From positions 186,001-250,000 of the forward strand of contig NZ_CP126970.1 of the NCBI RefSeq assembly GCF_030252185.1: 64,000 nucleotides of DNA. Reading direction: 5' to 3'. Position 1 is the stretch's first letter, and every line of letters begins with the position of its first letter. Source of the DNA: Corynebacterium suedekumii. GTDB taxonomy: Bacteria > Actinomycetota > Actinomycetes > Mycobacteriales > Mycobacteriaceae. This document shows positions 36,657 to 44,713 of the stretch, in pieces. The translations under genes and the position numbers were made by a program. The notes under the pieces were generated by a model. It saw nothing but the letters and a program-made list of their open reading frames with translations. It was not told where the DNA came from and did no database searches.

Positions 36657-37226
36657 ATGAATCGTTCTGACCGGGCCGACACCTCCGCCATCGAGGCGGA
36701 GCGTGATCTCATCCGACGCGCCCAGGGAGGCGACCAGAAGGCCTTCGCCGATCTTGCCTCGGGAGCACAGTCCCGCATGTGGGCGGTCTGCCTGTCCATC
36801 ACCGGAAACCGCCACGATGCCGAGGACGCCATGCAGAACGCCCTCACCGCACTCTGGAAGAACCTCCCCCGCTTCGTACCCAAGGCCCGATTCTCCACAT
36901 GGGCGTACCGGGTCGCCTCCAATGCCGCTCTCCAGATCGTCCGCGCCCGTCGGGACACCCCTGATGCCGAGGCCGGATTCGATGAGCCGTCGACCGATTC
37001 CCCCGTCGACTCGCAGGTCACCTCCGCGGTGGTGATGCGGCGTGCGCTCGATGAGTTACCGCCGGAATTCCGGGAGGTCATCGTCCTCCGGGAGTACGCC
37101 GGTTTGAGCTACCAGGAGATCGCCGATCATCAGAAGGTGGGCGTGCAGACGTTGAAGAGTCGCATTAACCGGGGACGGACAAAGCTACGCCAGGCCCTGG
37201 AATCGGCGGGCGTCACTCACGCCTAA
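36657..37226 (+). CDS. ECF-type RNA polymerase sigma factor
   Basis: An 189-aa sigma-70 family factor with region 2 (AFADLASGAQSRMWAVCLSITGNRHDAEDAMQNALTALWK in outline, then FSTWAYRVASNAALQIVRARR) and region 4 (LDELPPEFREVIVLREYAGLSYQEIAD, VGVQTLKSRINRGRTKLRQAL). ATG 36657 is chosen because GGAAGTGG lies 8 nt upstream; GTG 36636 would add seven residues and overlap the upstream stop. No anti-sigma gene follows. The promoter of its operon shares a motif with three other transcription units, so it probably directs its own synthesis and a local regulon. Confidence 0.92.
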   Translation: MNRSDRADTSAIEAERDLIRRAQGGDQKAFADLASGAQSRMWAVCLSITGNRHDAEDAMQNALTALWKNLPRFVPKARFSTWAYRVASNAALQIVRARRDTPDAEAGFDEPSTDSPVDSQVTSAVVMRRALDELPPEFREVIVLREYAGLSYQEIADHQKVGVQTLKSRINRGRTKLRQALESAGVTHA

Positions 37227-38728
37227 GCAGGTGGGGACAGGTCGAACAGGCTGGGATCATCGAAGTCCGGTGGATCAGGTGGCTTGTTCCTGGCCCTGAT
37301 CTTCGCCCCGGCAGAATACTCCTGTAGTTCGGTGTCGTTGAACTGGATCGGCCCACCATCCGGTGGCTGCCACCCCGCCCGACCACTCTCCGGGTCCCGC
37401 ACCATATGCCCCATCCCACCGGCCCCATCCTGGTTGTCATTGTTATCCGCATGATGGGGTGGACACTCCAGGGTCAGGTACTCCAGATCCGTCACCCCAC
37501 CCCGGGCCCACGCCTTAATGTGGTGCACATGGGCATGAATCATCGCCCCGTCACAGGTACCGCAGGCACACAACCCCTCATAAGCGAACAACGCCAGTCG
37601 CTGATACAGGGTTGCCGTGCGTTTCGTCCGACCCAGGGCCAACGGCTGACCCTGCACGTCATGCAGCACACCCAGGTCATAGGCAGCAGCACCGAGGGTG
37701 AGGATGTCCAACGCCGACAACAGATGCCCGGTATTCGACAGGAACCGACTGTCTGCGGTCATCTCCTCCACATCCTTGGTGGTCATGCTGACCACCACCG
37801 AACCAACCCCCTGACGGGACTTCGGTGACTCGTCCGACAGCAGACGTGACAGCACCACACCGAGCTGATCGACGCCGCGTTGGGCCCGGCTGCGCCTGTC
37901 CTTGTCGTCTGGCACTTCTGTATTCGCTCCGGGGCGTAGTCCCGGTGCCAGGGCAGCGGTGAGCATCGCAGCCACATCCGCCGGCAGGGACCCGGAGATA
38001 CTCACGTTGCCGTCGGTGTCCTGCTTACCCAGACGCAGGGCGCGTTTCTTGTGCCCGGCCAACCGGTCCTTTCTCCCGTCGGGTTGGCGTCCGGCAGCAT
38101 TGGCGTTGGTCACCCGACGGCGCAGCCAGACCCGCAGATCCTCCGGGCAGCGGTGGCCTGCCTCCTTCAACGCTTCTGCCTGCAGCACAGCACGACTGGG
38201 GGAGGAATGCTCATTGAGGGTGCGGAGTTCCTGCCGGATGATCTTCTGCTTCTCGGCGGCGACCTTCCGGGCCTGGTCCCGGGCTTCGCGTTGTGCTTTC
38301 TCGTCCTGTTCCCGACGACGGGCCTCTTCCTGACGTAAGAGTCGTTCCCGTGCTGCCGCATCTTCCGCACTCTCACCTGCCTCAGGCTCCGGGGTGGGCA
38401 TCGGTGGCACGACTGGTGTGGTGAACAGTCCCTCACCACGTCCGACCCGGTCGACGGCTTCCTGCCAGGACAACCCGAGTGCTGTGATGAGGAAGTCGAT
38501 GGGTCGACTGGACCCGACGAGGCGGCCGGCGTCGGAGCGTTCCACCAGCCAGGCAAACGAGGCGTCGACATAGGCTTTGGCGTTCATGGTCTTTTCCAGG
38601 CGGATGAAGTCAGCCCGGACGGTGTGGAAGTCAACGCCGTCGGGTTCGGCCATGAGGTCAGCCAGGGTGGTCATGGCCGCATCGATCTGGTCGACCAGTT
38701 GTGTGATCTGCTGTGACACCGTTGTCAC
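37223..38728 (-). CDS. DUF222 / HNH endonuclease domain protein, second copy
   Basis: A 501-aa relative of the protein at 8657-9991 with a longer charged middle region (Glu/Arg/Gln-rich coiled coil about residues 115-170). The C-terminal HNH domain has CACGTCDGAMIHAHVHHIKAW, GGVTDLEYLTLECPPHH. GTG start at 38728. Its stop overlaps the convergent sigma gene by 4 nt. A partial SOS-box-like site lies upstream, as for the first copy. It is a long way diverged from the first copy, so this is not a recent duplication. Confidence 0.87.
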   Translation of the reverse strand: MTTVSQQITQLVDQIDAAMTTLADLMAEPDGVDFHTVRADFIRLEKTMNAKAYVDASFAWLVERSDAGRLVGSSRPIDFLITALGLSWQEAVDRVGRGEGLFTTPVVPPMPTPEPEAGESAEDAAARERLLRQEEARRREQDEKAQREARDQARKVAAEKQKIIRQELRTLNEHSSPSRAVLQAEALKEAGHRCPEDLRVWLRRRVTNANAAGRQPDGRKDRLAGHKKRALRLGKQDTDGNVSISGSLPADVAAMLTAALAPGLRPGANTEVPDDKDRRSRAQRGVDQLGVVLSRLLSDESPKSRQGVGSVVVSMTTKDVEEMTADSRFLSNTGHLLSALDILTLGAAAYDLGVLHDVQGQPLALGRTKRTATLYQRLALFAYEGLCACGTCDGAMIHAHVHHIKAWARGGVTDLEYLTLECPPHHADNNDNQDGAGGMGHMVRDPESGRAGWQPPDGGPIQFNDTELQEYSAGAKIRARNKPPDPPDFDDPSLFDLSPPA

Positions 38729-38805
38729 CCCGATTCTTCAACGATTCCCCTGTCGCTTACATGTTCGAGTTTACCGCCACGAACGGCACCGTCAACCCCT
38801 ATTGC

Positions 38806-38821
38806 TAGAATAGACGTTCGA
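38806..38821. promoter_or_regulatory. SOS-box-like site before DUF222/HNH gene 2
   Basis: TAGAATAGACGTTCGA matches TCGAAC-N4-GTTCGA at 10 of 12 positions. On the minus strand the surrounding AATCGAACGT(C/T).ATTC is shared with the site in front of the first DUF222/HNH gene. It lies 78 nt upstream of the GTG, in a plausible promoter. Confidence 0.5.
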
Positions 38822-38858
38822 TTACCCCCGTTTATAGTGAGACACCGGCAAAGGCGAA

Positions 38859-38882
38859 CGCCCGGCACCGTGGTGCCGGGCG
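38859..38882 (-). terminator. hairpin after the Hsp70-like gene
   Basis: CGCCCGGCAC and GTGCCGGGCG form a perfect 10-bp stem with a CGTG loop, 13 nt after the Hsp70-like stop on the minus strand. The T-tract behind it is poor (TTCGCCTTTG). Confidence 0.6.
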
Positions 38883-38895
38883 GATCACTCATTCA

Positions 38896-41058
38896 TCAGG
38901 CCAGGAAGCCCCAGTAACGCAGGGTGTCGTCGACAGCGTTCTCTGGATCACCCATGTAGCCCGCACCATAGATGAGGATCTGCTGGTCCGGGTAGTACAC
39001 GGAGTAACCGGTGCCACCGTTGCCGTCGGCCGGCGTGTAGGTGCGGATCTCCGGGTTACCGTCGCCGGCTTCCTGGATGGTCTCCTCGTTGTAGCCGGCA
39101 TTGTTGGACAGGAAGTCCTGGACCGTCTGCACCTGGTCGCCGGTGGAGACGAAGCGGAAGCCACGGGACATGCCGTTGTCCGGGGTGCCTTCGGCGGCCT
39201 CACCGCTGGGGCCGTTGCACTGGATGACCTCTTCACCCAGGCCCTCGATGAAGCTGGAGATCGGCTCGGTGACGGTGCAGCCACGTTCGACGGTGGCGAG
39301 GAACGGCGCGGGAAGGGCGCCCTGCGCCTCCGGCACGCGCTCGACGAGGGAGGAGTACTCCGGGATCCCCCCGTTGGCAGCCGCCGTCGGCGCTGCGGCG
39401 GAGGTCGGGGCAGCGGCCGCGCTCGTCTCCTGGGCGTCGGTGGTGGGCTCCGTGGCCTCCTGCGTGGTGGTCTCTTCGGTGGCCGTGTTCTCGCCCTCAT
39501 CGTCACCACCGAGGAAGAACCACAGGAGGCCGCCGACCACGACGACGGCTCCGATGGCGCCGCCGATGCCCAGCAGCTTTCCGGAGCTACCGCCGGAGCT
39601 GGTGGTGTGGGAACTGGGGACGGATCCACCGGTGGAACCACCGGCACCACCCGGAGTGCCGTAACCGGCTCCTGCGCCTGCGGTGGGCATGGCGGCGGTG
39701 TGCGGGGTCGGCTGGCCAACCGGAGCGCCCTGTGTATCCGTGGGCCCTGCGCCCGGCGCACCGTCACCCGGCGCGCCAGCGGCGAAGGGATTACCCGAGG
39801 TAGATGCCTCACCGGCAGCGGCGCCTGCGGTGGCGGCACCGGCACCGGCGGCACCCGCAGCTGCACCAGCACCTGCGCCGGCGGCGGCCGGGCCACCGGA
39901 GGCGAAGGGGTTGCCGCCGGCGGGGCCGGTACCGGCGGTGCGGGTGGGGCCGGCCTTGCCGTCCGCGGTCGTCGTGAAGCCGAGGAGGGTGGCGGCGAGC
40001 GCGCCACGGGAGACGACGGTCTTGGGGTCGTCGAGGGTCATGACGGTGCCGATCTCACCGAGACGGTTCTGCATGTAGGGGATGCGGGAGGAGCCGCCGG
40101 TCATGTAGATCGGGGTGGTGGACTGGTTGACACCGGCCTGCTCGAGGGCGGCGAGGGTGAGTTCGCAGGCGCGGTCGACACTGCGCGCGATGACCTCGTT
40201 GAACTCGTCACGCGTGATCAGCAGGTCGTGCTCCCCGTTGGGGGTGGACACGGTGATGGTGGCGGAGGAGGTGTCGGAGAGGATCTCCTTGGCGTCACGG
40301 ATGTTGACGTCGAGGGAGTGCATGACCGAGACGGGGGCGTTGCGCAGGTAGTCGGCCAGATCGGGGTCGTCGTGCTCGACCTGGGAGATGACCCAGCGGT
40401 AGAGCAGGTTGTCCACGGTGCGACCGCCGAGCGAGTTGTCGCCCTTGGCGGCGACGACGCGGAAGTTACCGCCCTGTTCGGCCTCGAGGACGGCGATGTC
40501 GAGGGTGCCGCCGCCGAAGTCGAAGACGGCGACGTGCTCACCCGGGGTGACGGTCTGCTGGGCGGCGTAGTGGATGGCGGCGGCCCTTGGCTCGGAGATC
40601 AGGCGAATGTGGTCGCGGGGCACCCCGGCGTGCTCGACGGCGGCGACGAGCTGGTCGACGGAGTGGACGGACCAGCCCTCCGGGTGGGTGAGGGTGACGG
40701 ACTCCGGGTCCTGCCCGGCGTGCTGGGCACGGGCCCGCTCGAGGATGCCGGTGAACACGCTGCCGACGACCTCGACGAGGCTGACGGCACGGCCGGCGAG
40801 CTGCACGTCATCATGGTCGATGTAGCGCTTCGGGCTGGGCAGCAGGTTGGAGGGGTCACGACGGCCACGGCTCAGGGCGGTGTCACCGGTGAGGATGGTG
40901 CGGGCGTCGCCGTCACCGTCGACGAAGACCGCCGAGGGCATGAGGTTGCTGCGGTGGCTCAGGGCGACCGCCTCCACGGTTCCGGACATCGGCGCGGTGT
41001 GGGCCGCAGACGAGTTACTCGTGCCGAAGTCGACGGCGAGGTGCCAGGTGTCAGCCAT
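38896..41058 (-). CDS. membrane-anchored Hsp70-like protein
   Basis: A 720-aa protein. Residues 1-365 are an Hsp70/actin-fold ATPase domain: phosphate-1 LAVDFGTSNSSAA, phosphate-2 VFDFGGGTLDIAVLE, LISEPRAAAIHYA, and adenosine motif YMTGGSSRIPYMQNRL. There is no standard substrate-binding domain. Instead there is an Ala/Gly/Pro-rich linker (about 380-480), one membrane span (about 496-518, AIGAVVVVGGLLWFFLG), a Glu/Thr-rich stalk and an outside domain (about 560-720) with a cysteine pair. It is therefore an ATPase inside the cell linked to an outer sensor or effector domain. It lies 108 nt after the smaller dynamin-like gene, with a GGAAAGC/GCTTTCC hairpin (41123-41142) between. Confidence 0.88.
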   Translation of the reverse strand: MADTWHLAVDFGTSNSSAAHTAPMSGTVEAVALSHRSNLMPSAVFVDGDGDARTILTGDTALSRGRRDPSNLLPSPKRYIDHDDVQLAGRAVSLVEVVGSVFTGILERARAQHAGQDPESVTLTHPEGWSVHSVDQLVAAVEHAGVPRDHIRLISEPRAAAIHYAAQQTVTPGEHVAVFDFGGGTLDIAVLEAEQGGNFRVVAAKGDNSLGGRTVDNLLYRWVISQVEHDDPDLADYLRNAPVSVMHSLDVNIRDAKEILSDTSSATITVSTPNGEHDLLITRDEFNEVIARSVDRACELTLAALEQAGVNQSTTPIYMTGGSSRIPYMQNRLGEIGTVMTLDDPKTVVSRGALAATLLGFTTTADGKAGPTRTAGTGPAGGNPFASGGPAAAGAGAGAAAGAAGAGAATAGAAAGEASTSGNPFAAGAPGDGAPGAGPTDTQGAPVGQPTPHTAAMPTAGAGAGYGTPGGAGGSTGGSVPSSHTTSSGGSSGKLLGIGGAIGAVVVVGGLLWFFLGGDDEGENTATEETTTQEATEPTTDAQETSAAAAPTSAAAPTAAANGGIPEYSSLVERVPEAQGALPAPFLATVERGCTVTEPISSFIEGLGEEVIQCNGPSGEAAEGTPDNGMSRGFRFVSTGDQVQTVQDFLSNNAGYNEETIQEAGDGNPEIRTYTPADGNGGTGYSVYYPDQQILIYGAGYMGDPENAVDDTLRYWGFLA

Positions 41059-41166
41059 GGTGTCGTGATCTCCTGAATGTTTCGGGGCAAGGGGAAATTA
41101 ATGTTTGTACACGAATCCTAGGGGAAAGCCGGAGCGCTTTCCGGTCGGATCGCTCAACCGACGGGT

Positions 41167-42615
41167 TCACCGCATGGCCTGCAGGGCCGCCTGGTGGGCG
41201 CCGAGGAGTCGTTCGCGGGCCTCGTCCTCGGCGGCCGAGAGCGGGGTCATCGCCATCTCCTGCAGTTCACCGAGGGCCTGTTCGTGCGCGGACCGGACCT
41301 GGTCGGCGGGGGTGCCGTGCGGCAGGCCGACCACCCCGGCGGGGTCGACGGCGGTGATGGCGCGGCGCAGCGGTTCGAGCAGGTGGGAGTCCGGGGTGGC
41401 GGCGATGGTGTTGCGGTAGCTGCGGTACAGGGCGACGAAGTGCATGCCGGGCTGGGCCAGGGTCACTGAGCGCACCCAGCGGACGTGGTCGCGGTTGGGG
41501 TGGCTGGCGGAGAGCTCGTCGAGTTCGTCGAGGACGCGGACCGCGCGCTGGAGCACGGCGAAGTAGGCGAAGTCGCCGGTGAGCAGGTCGGTGAGTTCCT
41601 CGACGCCGGAGGCGCGGGTCATCCACTCGACCAGGCCGACGGCGCCGCGGTCGCGAGCGACCGCCCGGCCGTGGACCAGACCGTACTCGCCGAGCCGGTC
41701 CAGCAGGTCGTCGCGCATGGCGGCGGTGAAGCCGGGGACGATGACAGCGGGGTCGTCGAGCTCGACGACGTCGAGAAGCGTGTCCCGGTCGAGATCGGCG
41801 AGCTGGGCTAGGTTGCGGGCGATCTCGCCGGTGACCTGGCCGGTACCGGCGGTCTCGGCGAGCAGGCCGGACAGCGGCAGCACGGTGCTCACGCTGGTGC
41901 CCAGCTGGGCGGCGATGCGCTGCGCGTGTTCCCGGGCGTGCTCGAGCGGGTCGCGGGGCCCGAAGGCGCCGGCGCCGAAGGAGTCCGCCCGGGAGAGGAC
42001 GCCGATCGTGGACAACGGTGTCATGCCCAGGTCGGCGAGGAAGGCGCGTTCGTCGTCACGCGGGGCGGAGTCGGAGAGGAACACCACGCAGTCGGCCCAG
42101 GAGCTGGCCCGCCGGGTGTCCTGGCGGCCATCGATGAGGGCGCGGCGGGTGCGCTGCTCGTTCTCCACGGTGAGGGTGGCGGTGCCGGGGGTGTCGATGA
42201 GCGAGAGTTCCCGCAGCCGCGCATTCGGCAGGTACTGGCGGATGTGGTCGATCTCTTCGAGCGGGCGGGGCAGGTCCGTGAGGGGGCCGGCGCCGAGGGT
42301 GACCCGGTCGACGCGGCCGTCGAGGCCGAGGACCTCCGCCCGGGCGGGCTGACCGTCGAGATAGAGGCTGACGGCCATCGTGCACTCGAGGGTGCCGGTG
42401 GCGGCGGTGTGGTGCTCGGTCAGCGCGTTGACCAGGGTGGACTTGCCGGCCTTGAGGCGGCCGACCACCGCCACCCGGGGCGCGCGGGTGACCATGTCCT
42501 TCAGTTCGACGGCACGTTCGGCCAGGTCAGGACCGCCCTGGGCCAGGGCGTCCATCGCCTGGACGAGGAGGGTGGACAGGGCGGTGAGGGAACCGCTGCG
42601 GTCGACGGTGGTCAT
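41167..42615 (-). CDS. dynamin-like GTPase, smaller partner (IniC-like)
   Basis: A 482-aa dynamin-superfamily GTPase. G1 is GRLKAGKST (52-60), the switch threonine follows in the AATGTLECT region, G3 is DTPG (141-144), and the G4-like SRAD follows. It is close in length to mycobacterial IniC (about 490 aa) and, like it, overlaps the gene of a larger dynamin-like partner, here by 4 nt (ATGA). The C-terminal half is helical with no clear membrane span. It probably works as a heteromer with the larger protein on the inner face of the membrane. Confidence 0.87.
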   Translation of the reverse strand: MTTVDRSGSLTALSTLLVQAMDALAQGGPDLAERAVELKDMVTRAPRVAVVGRLKAGKSTLVNALTEHHTAATGTLECTMAVSLYLDGQPARAEVLGLDGRVDRVTLGAGPLTDLPRPLEEIDHIRQYLPNARLRELSLIDTPGTATLTVENEQRTRRALIDGRQDTRRASSWADCVVFLSDSAPRDDERAFLADLGMTPLSTIGVLSRADSFGAGAFGPRDPLEHAREHAQRIAAQLGTSVSTVLPLSGLLAETAGTGQVTGEIARNLAQLADLDRDTLLDVVELDDPAVIVPGFTAAMRDDLLDRLGEYGLVHGRAVARDRGAVGLVEWMTRASGVEELTDLLTGDFAYFAVLQRAVRVLDELDELSASHPNRDHVRWVRSVTLAQPGMHFVALYRSYRNTIAATPDSHLLEPLRRAITAVDPAGVVGLPHGTPADQVRSAHEQALGELQEMAMTPLSAAEDEARERLLGAHQAALQAMR

Positions 42616-44429
42616 CGGGCACCTCCGGCCGCCAGGTGGCGGTCAATCTCCTGCATGGTGGAGCGGATGATCTCGGCGTTCTTCTGCAGCCGCACCACCT
42701 TCTCCTTGCGTCCCGCCTCGGAGTCGCGGGCGAGCTGCCGCGCCTCCTCGATCCGGGTCTGCAGCTCCTTCTGCCGGCGCCGCAGGTCCGAGCGGTACTT
42801 GAGCATGATCTCCGTGCGGGCGGAGGCGATGACGGTGTCGAAGATGCGGGTCGTCGACTGGCGTGCCTTGCCGCTGGTCTCACGCAGCCAGGTGACCAGG
42901 TGCTGTTTGCCGTTGCGCATGGCGCGGTAGGCCATGTTCACACCGATCCACACACCACCGGCGAGCGGGGCGACGGGGATGAGCGGGGCGAGCAGACCGG
43001 CGCCGAGCATGCCCATCATCACTACGGAGGGGTCGAGCAGATTCTTGGTCTTCTTGTCCACCTCCCGCCCGCTGACGTCCCCGGTGGTCAGGGTCTCCAG
43101 CACGGAGGCGGTGATCTCCGCGGCGGTCTCCGGGTTGTCCGGGAACAGGTTGCGGGCATGGGAGGTGATGGCGTCGAGCAGCTGGCCGATGGTGCGTTCC
43201 ATGATGTCGGCGAGCTCCGCCTCGATCTGGCTGGTGAACACCTGCGGTTTCGACCGCAGCACCCGCAGCGACTCCTTTTCAATCCGCTGCGTCCACGCCA
43301 CCCGCATCGCCTCGAGGTCCTGATCCAGCTGGTCGGTGATCCGGTTGCGGGTCACCTGGATGTCCCGCTGGAACAGCTGCTCCCATTCCGAGGACTGCTC
43401 GCGGAACTGTTCCAGTTCCGCCTTCTCCGCCTCCAGTTCCTCGACGGCCTTGGACGGTTCGGTGTGCAGGCGCAGATCCTTGTCGACGCCCGCGTGAATC
43501 CCGTGGAGCGTCGCCCGCACCGACTCCAGGGCGGCACGTTCCCCCAGCTCCTGCGGGGTACGCAGGAAATCGGTGATCACCCGACGCAGCTCGGCGATGC
43601 CGCTGCGCTCGTCGATGGCGGCGGCCCGTTCCGGATCCGGGTGCTCGGCGGCGTCCGCCGCCCGCAGGCTGGACACCCCGATCACCGGCACGCTCACCCC
43701 GAGATGCTGCTCGATGAGACGACGGTCATCCTCGACGATGCTGCGCCAGCGGCGGACGTTCTTGTCGGTCTTGGTCACCGCGACGACCACCCCACCCGTC
43801 GACTCCCGCGCGGTACGCAGGATCTCCATCTCCGGGGCCGTGATCGGGGTCGACGCGTCGCACACCATGAGCAGCAGGCCCGCGCCACGGGCCTCGTGCA
43901 ACGCGGCGGTCACCGCGTGCTCGTCCAGGCCACCGACGCCCGGGGTGTCGATGACGGTCACCTTCGGCAGTCGCCTGTCCCCCAGGCTGATCTCCGCGGC
44001 GGAGGGAATCTGGTCGACGTCCCCGTCCGGCGTGACGACGCCGCGTCCGTCCTCCCCCACCGTCACCCACCGGGGCAGCTCATCCGCTCCGATCTCATCG
44101 CGCCGCTCACCCCGCACCAGCCGGATCCGCGGCTCCGCCTGCGGGTCCGCCTCCGGATCCACCGTCACCCGGATCGGTGCCGCGGTGCACGTGAGCACAT
44201 CCACCGGCAGCAGTCCGCGGCGCCCGAACAGGGCATTGACCAGAGACGACTTACCCCGCTTGACCTCACCGACAACCACGACGGTGCCGCGGCGGAACTT
44301 CGCGTCCAACAGATTCCCCGCATGATCAGCCGCCCCCTCCAGCCCGTAGCGGCGGGCGATGTCAGCCGCCCGTTGCACGGTCTGGCGAGGGCTGCGGGTG
44401 GTGGGCGCGCTCTTCGTCGGCGACGTCAT
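42612..44429 (-). CDS. dynamin-like GTPase, larger partner (IniA-like)
   Basis: A 605-aa dynamin-superfamily GTPase. G1 GEVKRGKSS (54-62), switch threonines in DVLTCTAAPI, G3 DTPGVGG (about 161), G4 TKTD (about 215). A long coiled coil follows (VEELEAEKAELEQFREQ, about 320-345), then a hydrophobic hairpin about 470-500 (MGMLGAGLLAPLIPVAPLAGG), which would be the membrane paddle as in mycobacterial IniA. First gene of the dynamin-dynamin(-Hsp70) run. The 284-bp divergent region to the Asp-repeat gene carries a GGAAC-N16-GCTTT site facing it. Confidence 0.88.
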   Translation of the reverse strand: MTSPTKSAPTTRSPRQTVQRAADIARRYGLEGAADHAGNLLDAKFRRGTVVVVGEVKRGKSSLVNALFGRRGLLPVDVLTCTAAPIRVTVDPEADPQAEPRIRLVRGERRDEIGADELPRWVTVGEDGRGVVTPDGDVDQIPSAAEISLGDRRLPKVTVIDTPGVGGLDEHAVTAALHEARGAGLLLMVCDASTPITAPEMEILRTARESTGGVVVAVTKTDKNVRRWRSIVEDDRRLIEQHLGVSVPVIGVSSLRAADAAEHPDPERAAAIDERSGIAELRRVITDFLRTPQELGERAALESVRATLHGIHAGVDKDLRLHTEPSKAVEELEAEKAELEQFREQSSEWEQLFQRDIQVTRNRITDQLDQDLEAMRVAWTQRIEKESLRVLRSKPQVFTSQIEAELADIMERTIGQLLDAITSHARNLFPDNPETAAEITASVLETLTTGDVSGREVDKKTKNLLDPSVVMMGMLGAGLLAPLIPVAPLAGGVWIGVNMAYRAMRNGKQHLVTWLRETSGKARQSTTRIFDTVIASARTEIMLKYRSDLRRRQKELQTRIEEARQLARDSEAGRKEKVVRLQKNAEIIRSTMQEIDRHLAAGGAR

Positions 44430-44561
44430 GAAAGTACCTCGAGTCCTTGTTGCGGTGTCATCCGGAAGGTGCCGAAAATTTTCTTCATACTTTTCCGGAC
44501 CTACCGAAGCATCCCTCCCATTGTGAACCAGAAGTGCCGTGACCGCACACTTTGCCTGCCC

Positions 44562-44587
44562 AAAGCAGATCTTTCCGGAAAAGTTCC
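44562..44587 (-). promoter_or_regulatory. ECF-type promoter variant facing the dynamin operon
   Basis: On the minus strand GGAAC (44587-44583), 16 nt, GCTTT (44566-44562). It differs by one base in the -10 from the motif of the three plus-strand promoters, and continues ACTTTTCC after the -35 as at 46534. The -10 lies 132 nt before the dynamin ATG. Confidence 0.45.
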
Positions 44588-44595
44588 GGGTGCCG

Positions 44596-44621
44596 GGAAC
44601 ATTTGCCGACGCCCCCGCATT
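44596..44621 (+). promoter_or_regulatory. ECF-type promoter of Asp-repeat gene 1
   Basis: GGAAC (44596-44600), 16 nt, GCATT (44617-44621). The -35 elements of this and the minus-strand site are back to back as GTTCC-N8-GGAAC, so one sigma factor could fire both ways. A CCGGAA-AAG-TTCCGG dyad (44575-44589) overlaps. The ATG is 92 nt downstream. Confidence 0.62.
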
Positions 44622-44713
44622 CCATCAACGACAGGACAGCAGCACGGTTCCTGACACATACTGACACCAACCGCTCCGCCCCGTGAGACGGGCCACCCGA
44701 AAGGAATGATGAC

